Origin: Rhizomicrobium sp.
GTDB lineage: Bacteria; Pseudomonadota; Alphaproteobacteria; Micropepsales; Micropepsaceae
NCBI GenBank assembly: GCA_037200385.1
Contig: JBBCGL010000001.1
Coordinates: forward strand, 1,240,001 to 1,304,000
Direction of reading: 5' to 3'
Length of the DNA stretch: 64,000 nucleotides
The translations under genes and the position numbers were made by a program. Positions 16,241-24,518 of this stretch are shown here, in pieces. Positions within the stretch are counted from its first letter, which is position 1; every line of letters begins with the position of its first letter. The notes beneath the pieces are model-generated. The model was given only the letters and a program-made list of their open reading frames with translations, made no database searches and was not told where the DNA came from.

Positions 16241-17770
16241 TCAGCGATAGGCGGAAGCCTGGACGTCCTGCCCGGCCTTGAGGCGGCGGCGCTCGACCGA
16301 GGACGGGATGCGCATGGCCTCCCGGTATTTCGCAACGGTGCGGCGCGCGATATTCACGCCGTCCGCGGTCAGCAGCGAGACGATGCGGTCATCGGAGAGG
16401 ATCTCGATCGCCTCCTCGTTCTGGATCATCTCCTTGATGCGGTCGCGCACCGCTTCGGCGGAATGAGCCTCGGCGCCGTTGATCGACTGGATCGAGGCGG
16501 TGAAGAAGTATTTGAGCTCGAACAGGCCGCGCGGCGTGGCGATGTACTTGTTCGAGGTGACGCGGCTGACGGTGGATTCGTGCATGCCGATCGCGTCGGC
16601 GACCGTGCGCAGATTGAGCGGCCGCAGATGGCGCACGCCATAGGTGAGGAAGCCGTCCTGCTGGCGCACGATCTCGGACGAGACCTTGAGGATGGTGCGG
16701 GCGCGCTGGTCGAGGCTTTTCACCAGCCAGTTGGCGGTGTTGAGGCATTCGGCGAGATAGGTCTTCGAATCCTTGTCGCGGGCGCCCTTGTTCACCTGTG
16801 CGTAGTAGCGCGTGTTGACGAGGAGGCGCGGCAGCGTGTCGGAGTTGAGCTCGATCGCCCAGCCGCCGTCGGAGGCGACGCGCACGAAGACGTCGGGGAC
16901 GACGGGCTGCACGGGCTCGGACCCGAAGGCGAGGCCGGGCTTGGGCGTGAGGCCGCGGATCTCCGCGATCATGTCGCCGACGTCCTCGACATCGACGCCG
17001 CAGAGCTGCGACAGCGCGGAAAGATCGCGGCGGGCGACGAGGTCGAGCCGCGACAGCAGCGCGGCGATGGCGGGATCGTAGCGGTTCTGCGCCTTGAGCT
17101 GCAGCGCAAGGCATTCGGCGAGATCGCGGGCGCCGACGCCGACGGGATCGAAGCCCTGCAGCGTGCGCAGCACCTGCTCGGCCGTGGCAAGCTCGCAGCC
17201 CAGGCGCTGCGCCACCTCGGCGATGTCGGCGCGCAGATAGCCCGCCTCGTCCACCGAGTCGATCAGGGTGAGGCAGATCAGGCGCTTCTCCGGCGCGAGC
17301 GCGGCAATGCCGAGCTGGTCGAGGAGATGGTCCTTCAGCGTACCCCCATCGGCGAGCGTCGATTCGAGGAAATCCTCTTCACCCTCGAAGCTGTTGCCGG
17401 ATTTGACGGTGGTCCAGTCGGTGAGCGGCGCGGCATCGCCCTGCGGCGGCGCCGGCTGCGGCGTGTCGCCGTCATACATGTTCTCGTGCGAGGCCGTGTC
17501 CATGTCGGCGACCTTGGAAAAGTCGTCGCGGGCGAGTTCGGTGTCGAGGCTCTCGGATTTCGCGGCCGGCTCGACGGTCTCGCGCTCGCCATCGGCGGCG
17601 GCCGGACCGTCGTCGCGCTCCAGCAGCGGGTTGCGCTCGAGCTCCTGCTCGCAATATTCGGCGAGCTCGACGTTGGACAATTGCAGCAGCTTGATCGCCT
17701 GCTGCAGCTGCGGCGTCATGACAAGGCCCTGGCCCTGCCGGATCTCCAGTCTTTGTCCTACGCCAGCCAT
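16241..17770 (-). CDS. rpoN: RNA polymerase sigma-54 factor
   Basis: A 509-residue sigma factor recognising -24/-12 promoters with enhancer-binding activators. Region I is Gln/Leu-rich (MTPQLQQAIKLLQLSNVEL, NPLLERDD), an acidic region II follows, and the C-terminus holds the helix-turn-helix (ADAIGMHESTVSRVTSNKYI) and the RpoN box ARRTVAKYRE near residue 480. It lies 22 nt after lptB in the conserved lpt-rpoN order. Confidence 0.97.
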   Translation of the reverse strand: MAGVGQRLEIRQGQGLVMTPQLQQAIKLLQLSNVELAEYCEQELERNPLLERDDGPAAADGERETVEPAAKSESLDTELARDDFSKVADMDTASHENMYDGDTPQPAPPQGDAAPLTDWTTVKSGNSFEGEEDFLESTLADGGTLKDHLLDQLGIAALAPEKRLICLTLIDSVDEAGYLRADIAEVAQRLGCELATAEQVLRTLQGFDPVGVGARDLAECLALQLKAQNRYDPAIAALLSRLDLVARRDLSALSQLCGVDVEDVGDMIAEIRGLTPKPGLAFGSEPVQPVVPDVFVRVASDGGWAIELNSDTLPRLLVNTRYYAQVNKGARDKDSKTYLAECLNTANWLVKSLDQRARTILKVSSEIVRQQDGFLTYGVRHLRPLNLRTVADAIGMHESTVSRVTSNKYIATPRGLFELKYFFTASIQSINGAEAHSAEAVRDRIKEMIQNEEAIEILSDDRIVSLLTADGVNIARRTVAKYREAMRIPSSVERRRLKAGQDVQASAYR

Positions 17771-17792
17771 GTTCCTGCCCCCGGAGCCATGG

Positions 17793-18590
17793 TTACAAAG
17801 AGAACCTTTCGCCCAGATAAACGCGGCGGACGTCGCGGTCGCCGACGATCTCGGACGGCGTGCCTTCCTTCAGGACGACGCCATCATGCAGGATATAGGC
17901 ACGGTCGATGATCTCCAGCGCGTCGCGGACATTGTGGTCGGTGATCAGCACGCCGATGCCGCGGTCCTTCAGATGCACCACCAGGGCGCGGATGTCGGCG
18001 ACGGCGATGGGATCGATGCCGGCCAGCGGTTCGTCGAGCAGGATGTAGGACGGGTGCGTGGCGAGGGCGCGGGCGATCTCGACCCGGCGGCGCTCGCCGC
18101 CCGACAGCGCGATGGCCGGGGTGTGGCGGACATGGCTGACGCCGAACTCAGCGAGCAGCTCCTCGACCATGGCATTGAGGCGGTTGGCGTCGGGCTCGAT
18201 CAGCTCGGCAGCAGCGCGGATGTTCTGTTCGGCGGTGAGGCCGCGGAAGATCGAGGCCTCCTGCGGCAGGTATCCGATGCCCAGGCGCGCGCGACGGTAC
18301 ATCGGCATGCGCGTCACGTCGGTGCCGTCGACCTCGATCGTGCCGGCATCGGCTGGGATGAGGCCGGAGATCATGTAGAAGCAGGTCGTCTTGCCGGCGC
18401 CGTTGGGGCCGAGCAAGCCGACGACCTCGCCGCGCTTCAGATTGATGGTCACCGAGCGCACGACCGGGCGGCGGTTGTAGGCCTTGGCGAGGCGCGTGGC
18501 GACGAGCCCCTTGCCGCCCGCGATCACGCGGGGGCGTGCGGCAATATCTGCCGGGCTGTCGGTGCTGGCGTCGCTCATGGCAAAAACCAT
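17793..18590 (-). CDS. lptB: LPS export ABC transporter ATPase
   Basis: A 265-residue ATPase driving lipopolysaccharide extraction by LptB2FGC. Walker A GPNGAGKT, Q-loop YLPQEASIFRGL, signature LSGGERRRVEIARAL, Walker B YILLDEPLAGIDP and H-loop ITDHN are all present. About 20 extra N-terminal residues precede the family start. Either ATG 18590 or 18578 could be used. It follows lptA by 32 nt. Confidence 0.96.
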   Translation of the reverse strand: MVFAMSDASTDSPADIAARPRVIAGGKGLVATRLAKAYNRRPVVRSVTINLKRGEVVGLLGPNGAGKTTCFYMISGLIPADAGTIEVDGTDVTRMPMYRRARLGIGYLPQEASIFRGLTAEQNIRAAAELIEPDANRLNAMVEELLAEFGVSHVRHTPAIALSGGERRRVEIARALATHPSYILLDEPLAGIDPIAVADIRALVVHLKDRGIGVLITDHNVRDALEIIDRAYILHDGVVLKEGTPSEIVGDRDVRRVYLGERFSL

Positions 18591-18622
18591 GCCCGTTCGT
18601 GTTTAAGGAAGGGTGAAGCCAT

Positions 18623-19159
18623 TCACTTTCCTCCCGATTGCGGCGGCGGGGTGAAGACGCCCTGCACGCGGCCGCCGCCGCCATGCGTGCCGGCAACGCC
18701 GCTGCCGCCGCCCAATTGCGCAACGCCGGTGACGAGGTTCACCGTGAGCTGCTGGCCGCGCATGACGTTCTTCTCCTTGGTCAGCACGACATGGCCGGTG
18801 AGCGTGACGAGGCGCGGCGCGACATCGTAGACGCCGGCATCGCCGGTCGCGGTGCCCGAAGTCGAGATCACCACGACATTGCCGTTGGCGTAGATCTTGT
18901 TCGGCTTGTTGGCGATGACGTTGATGCGTACCGTGTTGGCGCGCATCTTGATGTCGCCCTGGGTGATGACGACGTTGCCCGTATAGGTCCCGGTGATCGT
19001 GCCGGCGGCGCCGCCATCGGGATTCTTCTCCGCCATGAAGTGATCGGCGGCGACGTTGATCGGCTGGTTGGCGTCGTGGTGATCCAGCAAGGGCGTCGTG
19101 GTGGCCGCCTGCGCGGCGCCGCAAAGGCCGAGAATCGCGAACAGCAGGACACGCGTCAT
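18623..19159 (-). CDS. lptA: LPS transport periplasmic protein LptA
   Basis: A 178-residue OstA-like protein with a cleavable signal peptide (MTRVLLFAILGLCGAAQA, cut after AQA). PINVAADHFMAEK, GTYTGNVVITQGDIKMRANTV and GVYDVAPRLVTLTGHVVLTKEKNVMRG show the repeated beta-jellyroll strands of the LPS bridge. The C-terminal 35 residues are Gly-rich. Its start overlaps lptC by 4 nt. Confidence 0.93.
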   Translation of the reverse strand: MTRVLLFAILGLCGAAQAATTTPLLDHHDANQPINVAADHFMAEKNPDGGAAGTITGTYTGNVVITQGDIKMRANTVRINVIANKPNKIYANGNVVVISTSGTATGDAGVYDVAPRLVTLTGHVVLTKEKNVMRGQQLTVNLVTGVAQLGGGSGVAGTHGGGGRVQGVFTPPPQSGGK

Positions 19160-19857
19160 TTGGTTTTCGCCTCGTCGGGATAGATCATCATCTGGACATG
19201 GCCGTTGAGCACGAGCTGGCTGGTCTCCCGGTCGATCTCGAAGCTGTCGGCGCGCAGCGTGCCGGCCGGCCCCTGGCCGGTGACCGGGGCGGGACCCTTG
19301 AAGATACCCCGCTTCAGATCGACATCGGCGCGCGACGTGTGCAGCTCATAGCCGTCGTCGGAATAGATCGCGATTCCGCCGCCGAGCGCCAGCGCGCCCT
19401 TGTCCATGTCGACGAAGCCGTGCACCGCGGTGGCGTTGAGCCAGCGGCCCTTGTCGAGCGTCAGGTCGGCCTGCACCGTCCTCAGCGTGGCGCGGCGCAT
19501 ATTGGCGGGGTCCTGGACCGCGGCCTCGGCGGTGATGAGGAAGGGGTGGCCCCGCTTGTCGACGCCGGTGAGGCGCGGCTTGGTCATGGTCAGGTCGTTG
19601 TTGATGATGCCGACGGTCTGGGTGGCGAGCGACAGCTTCTCGGACTGTCGCGGCACCAGCGAATAAGCGATGACCGCGGCGATCAGAAGGCCGGCGGCGA
19701 TCGGCAGCACCCGCTTCATCACCATCACGAAGCGCGAATAGCGCAGCGCGTTCATCGCGGTGTCGCGGGTACGGGCGGTCCAGTCGCGGTTCGGCCGCGC
19801 GGGCTTGGCCGTGATCGGCTCCGCCACCGCTTCGCTCGCGCCGCTCCGCCGTGTCAT
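19156..19857 (-). CDS. lptC: LPS export protein LptC
   Basis: A 233-residue inner-membrane protein linking LptBFG to LptA. A polar N-terminal tail is followed by one transmembrane segment (about residues 48-68, VLPIAAGLLIAAVIAYSLV) and a periplasmic OstA-like fold with PRLTGVDKRGHPFLITAE. It begins 1 nt after the kdsD stop and overlaps lptA by ATGA, so kdsD-lptC-lptA-lptB-rpoN appear to be one operon. Confidence 0.93.
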   Translation of the reverse strand: MTRRSGASEAVAEPITAKPARPNRDWTARTRDTAMNALRYSRFVMVMKRVLPIAAGLLIAAVIAYSLVPRQSEKLSLATQTVGIINNDLTMTKPRLTGVDKRGHPFLITAEAAVQDPANMRRATLRTVQADLTLDKGRWLNATAVHGFVDMDKGALALGGGIAIYSDDGYELHTSRADVDLKRGIFKGPAPVTGQGPAGTLRADSFEIDRETSQLVLNGHVQMMIYPDEAKTK

Positions 19858-19858
19858 G

Positions 19859-20881
19859 TCAGGAAAGGCCTGCCCGCAGGATGTCGTGCACGCTGAGGAA
19901 GCCGACCGGCCGGCGGTCCGGGCCCTTGGGATCGACGACGAACAGATACGTGACCTTCGGCGGGGTGGCGTTCATGAAGGTCAGCGCCTCGGAGGCGAGG
20001 ATGTCGGGCGAGACGGTCTTGGGATTCGCCGTCATGACGTCGCGCGCCAGCTTGTCGAGCAGTCCGGTCTCCATGTGGCGGCGCAGGTCGCCGTCGGAGA
20101 CGATGCCGACCAGCGCGCCCTTCTTGTCGACCACGCCGGCATAGCCCGCGATGCCGAACTTGGCGGAGGTCATGGTCATGATCACGTCGCGCATCGCGGT
20201 CTCCGGCGAGACCAGCGGCAGCTCCTCACCCTTGTGCATGATGTCGCTCACCCGGATCAGCTTCTTGCCCAGCGCGCCGCCGGGATGGAAGTCGCGATAC
20301 TGGTCGGCGGAGAAGCCGCGCCGCTCCATCAGCGCAACGGCGAGCGCATCGCCGAGGGTGAGCATCATGGTGGTCGAGGTCGTCGGCGCGAGGCCCATCG
20401 GACACGCCTCCTGCGCCTTGGGCAGCAGCAGCATGATGTCGGAGGCTTGCAGCAGCCTGGAGTCGGCATTGTTCGCCATGCCGATCAGCGGAATGGAAAG
20501 CCGCTTGCCATAGGTGATGAGATCGGCGAGCTCGGCGGTCTCGCCCGAATTCGACAGCATCAGCAGCGCGTCGGCGCGGGTCACCATGCCGAGATCGCCA
20601 TGGCTGGCCTCGGCGGGATGCAGGAAGAGCGCCGGCGTGCCGGTGGAGGCGAGGGTGGCGGCGAGCTTGCGCGCGATGTGGCCGGACTTGCCCATGCCGC
20701 TGACGATGACGCGGCCGCTGACCCCGAGGATCGCGTCGATGGCGCGCGAGAACTCGCCGTTCAGCGTCTCGCCGAGGACGGTGATGGCGTCGCTGGCATG
20801 GCGCAGGACGCGGCGTGCGGCCGCGAGATCGCGCGCCTTGGTGGCGGCCGGACGTACGGCCTTGATCTTGGCGGAAGCCAT
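19859..20881 (-). CDS. kdsD: Arabinose-5-phosphate isomerase (KpsF/GutQ family)
   Basis: A 340-residue enzyme making D-arabinose-5-phosphate for Kdo synthesis. The SIS domain (about residues 40-180) shows VSGMGKSGHIARKLAATLASTG, HPAEASHGDLGM and MLSNSGETAE. Two CBS domains follow (VSDIMHKGEELPLVSP, VMTANPKTVSPD). Its position directly ahead of lptCAB links Kdo and LPS export. Confidence 0.96.
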   Translation of the reverse strand: MASAKIKAVRPAATKARDLAAARRVLRHASDAITVLGETLNGEFSRAIDAILGVSGRVIVSGMGKSGHIARKLAATLASTGTPALFLHPAEASHGDLGMVTRADALLMLSNSGETAELADLITYGKRLSIPLIGMANNADSRLLQASDIMLLLPKAQEACPMGLAPTTSTTMMLTLGDALAVALMERRGFSADQYRDFHPGGALGKKLIRVSDIMHKGEELPLVSPETAMRDVIMTMTSAKFGIAGYAGVVDKKGALVGIVSDGDLRRHMETGLLDKLARDVMTANPKTVSPDILASEALTFMNATPPKVTYLFVVDPKGPDRRPVGFLSVHDILRAGLS

Positions 20882-21083
20882 GCAGCCCCTTGTTTTTGTT
20901 GATCGTTCCTACGAACGCGCCAAACCGATCGCGCTTGTAAGCGAAATTCGTGCCAAATGTGTCCCAGCGGCGGCGGCGGCGCAAGTTACTTTATTGCGGT
21001 GCGGTAAATGGGGGATTTACCTAAGAAGCGAGTGCCGCCGTTTTCCGCCCCCGTGGTTGCGGGGGGAGGAAAGGATCGCTGCT

Positions 21084-21695
21084 TCAGTGCGCAAAGATGT
21101 CCACGTCTTCCCAGCCGGCGAGATCGAGTTCGGCGCGGGAGGGGAGGAACTCGAAGCACGCCTTCGCCAGTTCGGTGCGGTGCTCGCGCGCCAGCATGCC
21201 GTCCAGCGCCTCCTTCAGCTTGTGCAGGAAGGCGACGTCGTTGGCGGCATAGGCGAGCTGCTTCTCGGTCAGCGTGGGCGCGCCCCAGTCGGAGCTCTGC
21301 TGCTCCTTGGACAGGTCGACGCCGAGCAGTTCCTTCACGAGGTCCTTCAGGCCGTGCTTGTCCGTATACGTCCGAACCAGCTTGGAGGCGATCTTGGTGC
21401 AGTAGATCGGCGCGGTGACGACGCCGAGATAGCGCCGGAACATCGCCACGTCGAAGCGCGCGAAGTGGAAGAGCTTGGTGACCTTCGGATCGGCCAGCAT
21501 CTTCCTGAGGTTCGGCGCGGCGTAGTCGTTCGGCGCGAACTGCACCGCGTGGCAGACATTGTCGCCGGAGGAGAGCTGGACGAGGCAGAGCCGGTCGCGG
21601 AAGGGATTGAGGCCGAGCGTCTCGCTGTCGATGGCGACCAGGGGACCGAGATCGAGCGTGGCGGGCAGATCGCCCTTGTGGAGCTTGATTTTCAT
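21084..21695 (-). CDS. rnd: Ribonuclease D-like 3'-5' exonuclease (short form)
   Basis: A 203-residue DEDDy exonuclease. Catalytic residues are visible in AIDSETLGL (first D and E), FHFARFDVAMF (D) and YAANDVAFL (Y and D). It comprises only the nuclease domain and lacks the HRDC domains of the roughly 375-residue E. coli enzyme, as is usual for this short form next to kdsD in alphaproteobacteria. It is followed after about 200 bases by kdsD. Confidence 0.9.
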   Translation of the reverse strand: MKIKLHKGDLPATLDLGPLVAIDSETLGLNPFRDRLCLVQLSSGDNVCHAVQFAPNDYAAPNLRKMLADPKVTKLFHFARFDVAMFRRYLGVVTAPIYCTKIASKLVRTYTDKHGLKDLVKELLGVDLSKEQQSSDWGAPTLTEKQLAYAANDVAFLHKLKEALDGMLAREHRTELAKACFEFLPSRAELDLAGWEDVDIFAH

Positions 21696-21741
21696 CGAAC
21701 CGTCTTACAGCAAATCCGCATCCAGGCCCAAGCGTGCCGTC

Positions 21742-22926
21742 TCAGCGGGGTTGCGCGGCGAACAGGCGCCAATAGAGCACGGTCACGGGGATTGTCGCGA
21801 TCTCGGCCGCGAGCAGCGCGAAACGGGCGCCGATCCGGTCCGCCAGCCAGCCGATGGCGAAGACCGCGACGGCGAACAGGATGTTCCCGCCCAGCGAGAT
21901 CAGCGAGGCCATGGTGGCGCGCTGGGCGTCGGTGAAGGATCGTTGCATCAGGCTGCCCTGCGCGACCATGGCGGGGCCGAAGGCCAGCGAGGCGAGCGAG
22001 ACGATGGCCGGGCTGGCGATGGTCGGGAGCGCGGTCGCGGCGATGCCGCCGGCGAGGCTCGAATAGCTCGCCACCAGCAGGACGCGCAACTCGCCGAAGC
22101 GGCGATTGATGGCGCCACCCAGCCGGAAGCCGAGTGCGCCGAAGCCATGGACCAGCGCGCCCGCAAGGCCGAGCGCCCAGGCCGGCCAGAACAGCGCGAA
22201 GAAGGCGGGATGGAACATGTGCTTGGCCTCGCCCAGCGCGAAGCCGAGCATCGCGGCGAAGCTCAGGCGGCGCAGCCGCGCGTCGCGCGCGAAGGCCCCG
22301 AGCGCCTCGCGCAGATGCGTAAAGACGTTGGTGGGAATCGTGTCGCTGTGCCGTGCAGGCTCTGCAAGCAGGAGCGCGAAGCCCAGGCCGGCGACCGCCG
22401 GCGCCAGCGTCAGAGCGAACATCGCGCGCAACGGCAGGAAAGGCAGCGCCGCCATCGCGGCCAGCGCGGAGATCGCGAGCGCGAGCTGGAACATCGCGCT
22501 GACACGGCCTTGCCATTCGGCGAATTCGCCCTCACCGCCCTCGCTCTTCAGCGTGTCGTAGAGATAGGCGGCGTTGTTGCCGCTGAACAGCGAGAAGGCG
22601 AGGCCCTCGACCGCCGCGCCCAAGGCCAGCACGGCGAAATCCCGTCCGAAGGCGTAGAGCGCGATGGAGAGGACGGACGCGGCCTGCCCCAGCACCAGGG
22701 TGAGGCGGCGGCCGATGAAATCGGAGAACATACCGGTGGGCACTTCGAGCGCCGACCACGCGATCTTGGCGATGGCGAAAAGCAGCGTCGCCAGCGCGAG
22801 CGAGCCGGTGACGTCCGCGAAATACACCACCATCACGGGCGCGTAGAGGCGGAAATCGTTGCAGAAGCTGAAGGCGCTCAGCAGGCGAAGATTGCGACGC
22901 GTCCCCGGGCTCAGCGCCCCGTTCAC
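21742..22926 (-). CDS. MFS transporter
   Basis: A 394-residue protein with about 12 hydrophobic helices. The loop 2-3 motif is GMFSDFIGRRLTLVLGQ, repeated in degenerate form as WLADRIGARFALLA in the second half. No substrate can be assigned. Its ATG overlaps the stop of the upstream GNAT gene by 4 nt, so the two are co-translated. Confidence 0.85.
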   Translation of the reverse strand: MNGALSPGTRRNLRLLSAFSFCNDFRLYAPVMVVYFADVTGSLALATLLFAIAKIAWSALEVPTGMFSDFIGRRLTLVLGQAASVLSIALYAFGRDFAVLALGAAVEGLAFSLFSGNNAAYLYDTLKSEGGEGEFAEWQGRVSAMFQLALAISALAAMAALPFLPLRAMFALTLAPAVAGLGFALLLAEPARHSDTIPTNVFTHLREALGAFARDARLRRLSFAAMLGFALGEAKHMFHPAFFALFWPAWALGLAGALVHGFGALGFRLGGAINRRFGELRVLLVASYSSLAGGIAATALPTIASPAIVSLASLAFGPAMVAQGSLMQRSFTDAQRATMASLISLGGNILFAVAVFAIGWLADRIGARFALLAAEIATIPVTVLYWRLFAAQPR

Positions 22927-23369
22927 GGGCGCACCAGCGTATAGCGCTGGCGCGTGCCGCCTTCGGGGCCTTGCGGCAGCATCGCGCCGGGCACGAAGCC
23001 GTGACTTTCATAAAGGCGGCGCGCGGCGCGTCCCGCCGGATTGTCCGCGCCGAAGGTCGCGAGCGAGATCGTGCAGGGGCCGGGCCAGAGCGCGAGGACG
23101 TGGCGCAGCAGCGCCGCGCCGATGCCCTGCCCGCGCGCCGGCGAGGTCACGGCGAGCCAGCGGATCCAGTTGTCGGGCGCCGCGCCGCCCAGAAGGATCC
23201 CGCCCAGCACGGCGCCCGCCGGGCCGCGGACGCAGAAGGCGGAGCGTCGCGCGATGTTGTTCCGGAGCGTGACGTCGAACATGGGCATCGGGCCGAACAG
23301 CGGCTCGACCTCTCGCACCAGCGCGAGCCACGATTCGATATCGGTTTCGGCGGCGGGCGCGGGCGTCAT
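22923..23369 (-). CDS. GNAT family N-acetyltransferase
   Basis: A 148-residue acetyl-CoA-dependent acetyltransferase. The acetyl-CoA loop is SPARGQGIGAALLRHVL (motif A, about residues 83-99), and the C-terminal part has AARRLYESHGFVPG, typical of motif B. The ATG at 23369 is favoured over an in-frame GTG at 23393. It is upstream of, and overlaps, the MFS gene, hinting at export or detoxification of a small amine; that is inference. Confidence 0.87.
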   Translation of the reverse strand: MTPAPAAETDIESWLALVREVEPLFGPMPMFDVTLRNNIARRSAFCVRGPAGAVLGGILLGGAAPDNWIRWLAVTSPARGQGIGAALLRHVLALWPGPCTISLATFGADNPAGRAARRLYESHGFVPGAMLPQGPEGGTRQRYTLVRP

Positions 23370-23409
23370 AGGGCAGTGGTGGCGCGCCGCCACCCTTTCG
23401 TCAACGCCG

Positions 23410-23673
23410 TCAGCCGCCCTCGCCGGTCACCGGCGTCCAACTCGGCGGATCGCTGGCGGGAAAGCTCTCATCGGAGCTTTCGTCGACCGGATCGGGACGG
23501 CGGCGCGGCGCGGTCTTACGGGCCGGCACCGTCTTGCCCCGGCGCACCGGTTTCGCTTTCGCGGCCGGCTTGCGCTTCGCGGCGACCTTGCGCTTCGCGG
23601 GGGCTTTGCGCTTCGCCTTGGACGCGACCTTGGCGGCCTTCTTCGCTGAGCGCTTTTTCTTCCTGGCGGCCAT
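23410..23673 (-). CDS. Small Lys/Ala-rich histone-H1-like protein
   Basis: An 87-residue protein with two parts. Residues 1-55 are almost entirely Lys, Arg, Ala and Pro (AARKKKRSAKKAAK, then repeated AKRK units), as in histone H1-like DNA-binding proteins. The last 30 are acidic and end DESFPASDPPSWTPV, a motif I recognise from small alphaproteobacterial proteins. The start could be this ATG or one four codons upstream. Probably nucleic-acid binding; the exact role is unknown. Confidence 0.75.
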   Translation of the reverse strand: MAARKKKRSAKKAAKVASKAKRKAPAKRKVAAKRKPAAKAKPVRRGKTVPARKTAPRRRPDPVDESSDESFPASDPPSWTPVTGEGG

Positions 23674-23744
23674 GATCCATCCCATGCGTGCGGCGGCGCG
23701 ATGCTATGGTATGAGGCTCGAGACACGCAACGGCCGCCCCCTTC

Positions 23745-24473
23745 ATGATCGCACTCCTTCTCGCGCCGGCCGCCTTCGGCGCGACCATGCTCGGCGGCCT
23801 AGTGGCGCTGCGTCTGCGGGACCGGCTGCACCTAATCCTCGGCTTCAGCGCCGGCGCGGTGGTGGGCGTGGCGTTCTTCGATCTCATGCCGGAAGCGCTC
23901 AAGCTGACGCCCGGCATGCCGACGACGACGATGCTGTATGTCGCCGGGGGCTTCCTCTTCTATCTGCTGCTCGACCGGCTGGCGCTGCTGCATGGACAGG
24001 CGGACGGCGATGGGCACGATCACGAGCATGGCCATGGCGCACCGCGCAGCGGCCTGGGCGCGGTCACGCTGGTGGCGCACAGCGTGTTCGACGGCATGGC
24101 GATCGGCTTCGCGTTCCAGGTCTCCAACGCCATCGGCTTCGGGGTGGCGCTGGCGGTGCTGACGCATGACTTCTCGGACGGCATCAACACGATGAACGTG
24201 GTGCTGAAGAACGGCGGCACGCGGGCCATGGGCCTGCGCTGGCTGCTGGCGGATTCCCTCGCGCCGGCGGCCGGCATCGGCGTCACCGCCTTCGTGCACC
24301 TGCCGCCCGGCGTGTTCGGAACGGTGATTGCAGCCTTCGCCGGGCTCTTCCTCTATCTCGGCGCCAGCGACCTGGTGCCGGAGAGCCATCACGCGCACCC
24401 CAAATTCCTCACCACCGCGATGACCCTGGCCGGCGCGGCGCTGGTCTATGCGGTCAGCGTCTGGACGGCGTGA
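23745..24473 (+). CDS. ZIP family divalent metal transporter
   Basis: A 242-residue membrane protein with about eight hydrophobic segments. A His-rich cytoplasmic loop (DGHDHEHGHGAP, about residues 88-99) lies between helices 3 and 4. The family metal-site sequences HSVFDGMAIGFAF and LTHDFSDGINT lie in helices 4 and 5. It probably imports zinc or iron. A convergent hairpin follows directly after its stop. Confidence 0.87.
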   Translation: MIALLLAPAAFGATMLGGLVALRLRDRLHLILGFSAGAVVGVAFFDLMPEALKLTPGMPTTTMLYVAGGFLFYLLLDRLALLHGQADGDGHDHEHGHGAPRSGLGAVTLVAHSVFDGMAIGFAFQVSNAIGFGVALAVLTHDFSDGINTMNVVLKNGGTRAMGLRWLLADSLAPAAGIGVTAFVHLPPGVFGTVIAAFAGLFLYLGASDLVPESHHAHPKFLTTAMTLAGAALVYAVSVWTA

Positions 24474-24514
24474 GGCGCGGCCCGCGGCATCATATGGTGG
24501 CGGCAGGCCGCGCC
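24474..24514. terminator. Bidirectional terminator candidate between convergent genes
   Basis: A perfect 9-bp inverted repeat, GGCGCGGCC (24474-24482) and GGCCGCGCC (24506-24514), with a 23-base loop fills the 45-base gap between the ZIP stop and the heme receptor stop. Only short T runs flank it, so termination is plausible but unproven. Confidence 0.5.
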
Positions 24515-24518
24515 GGTT

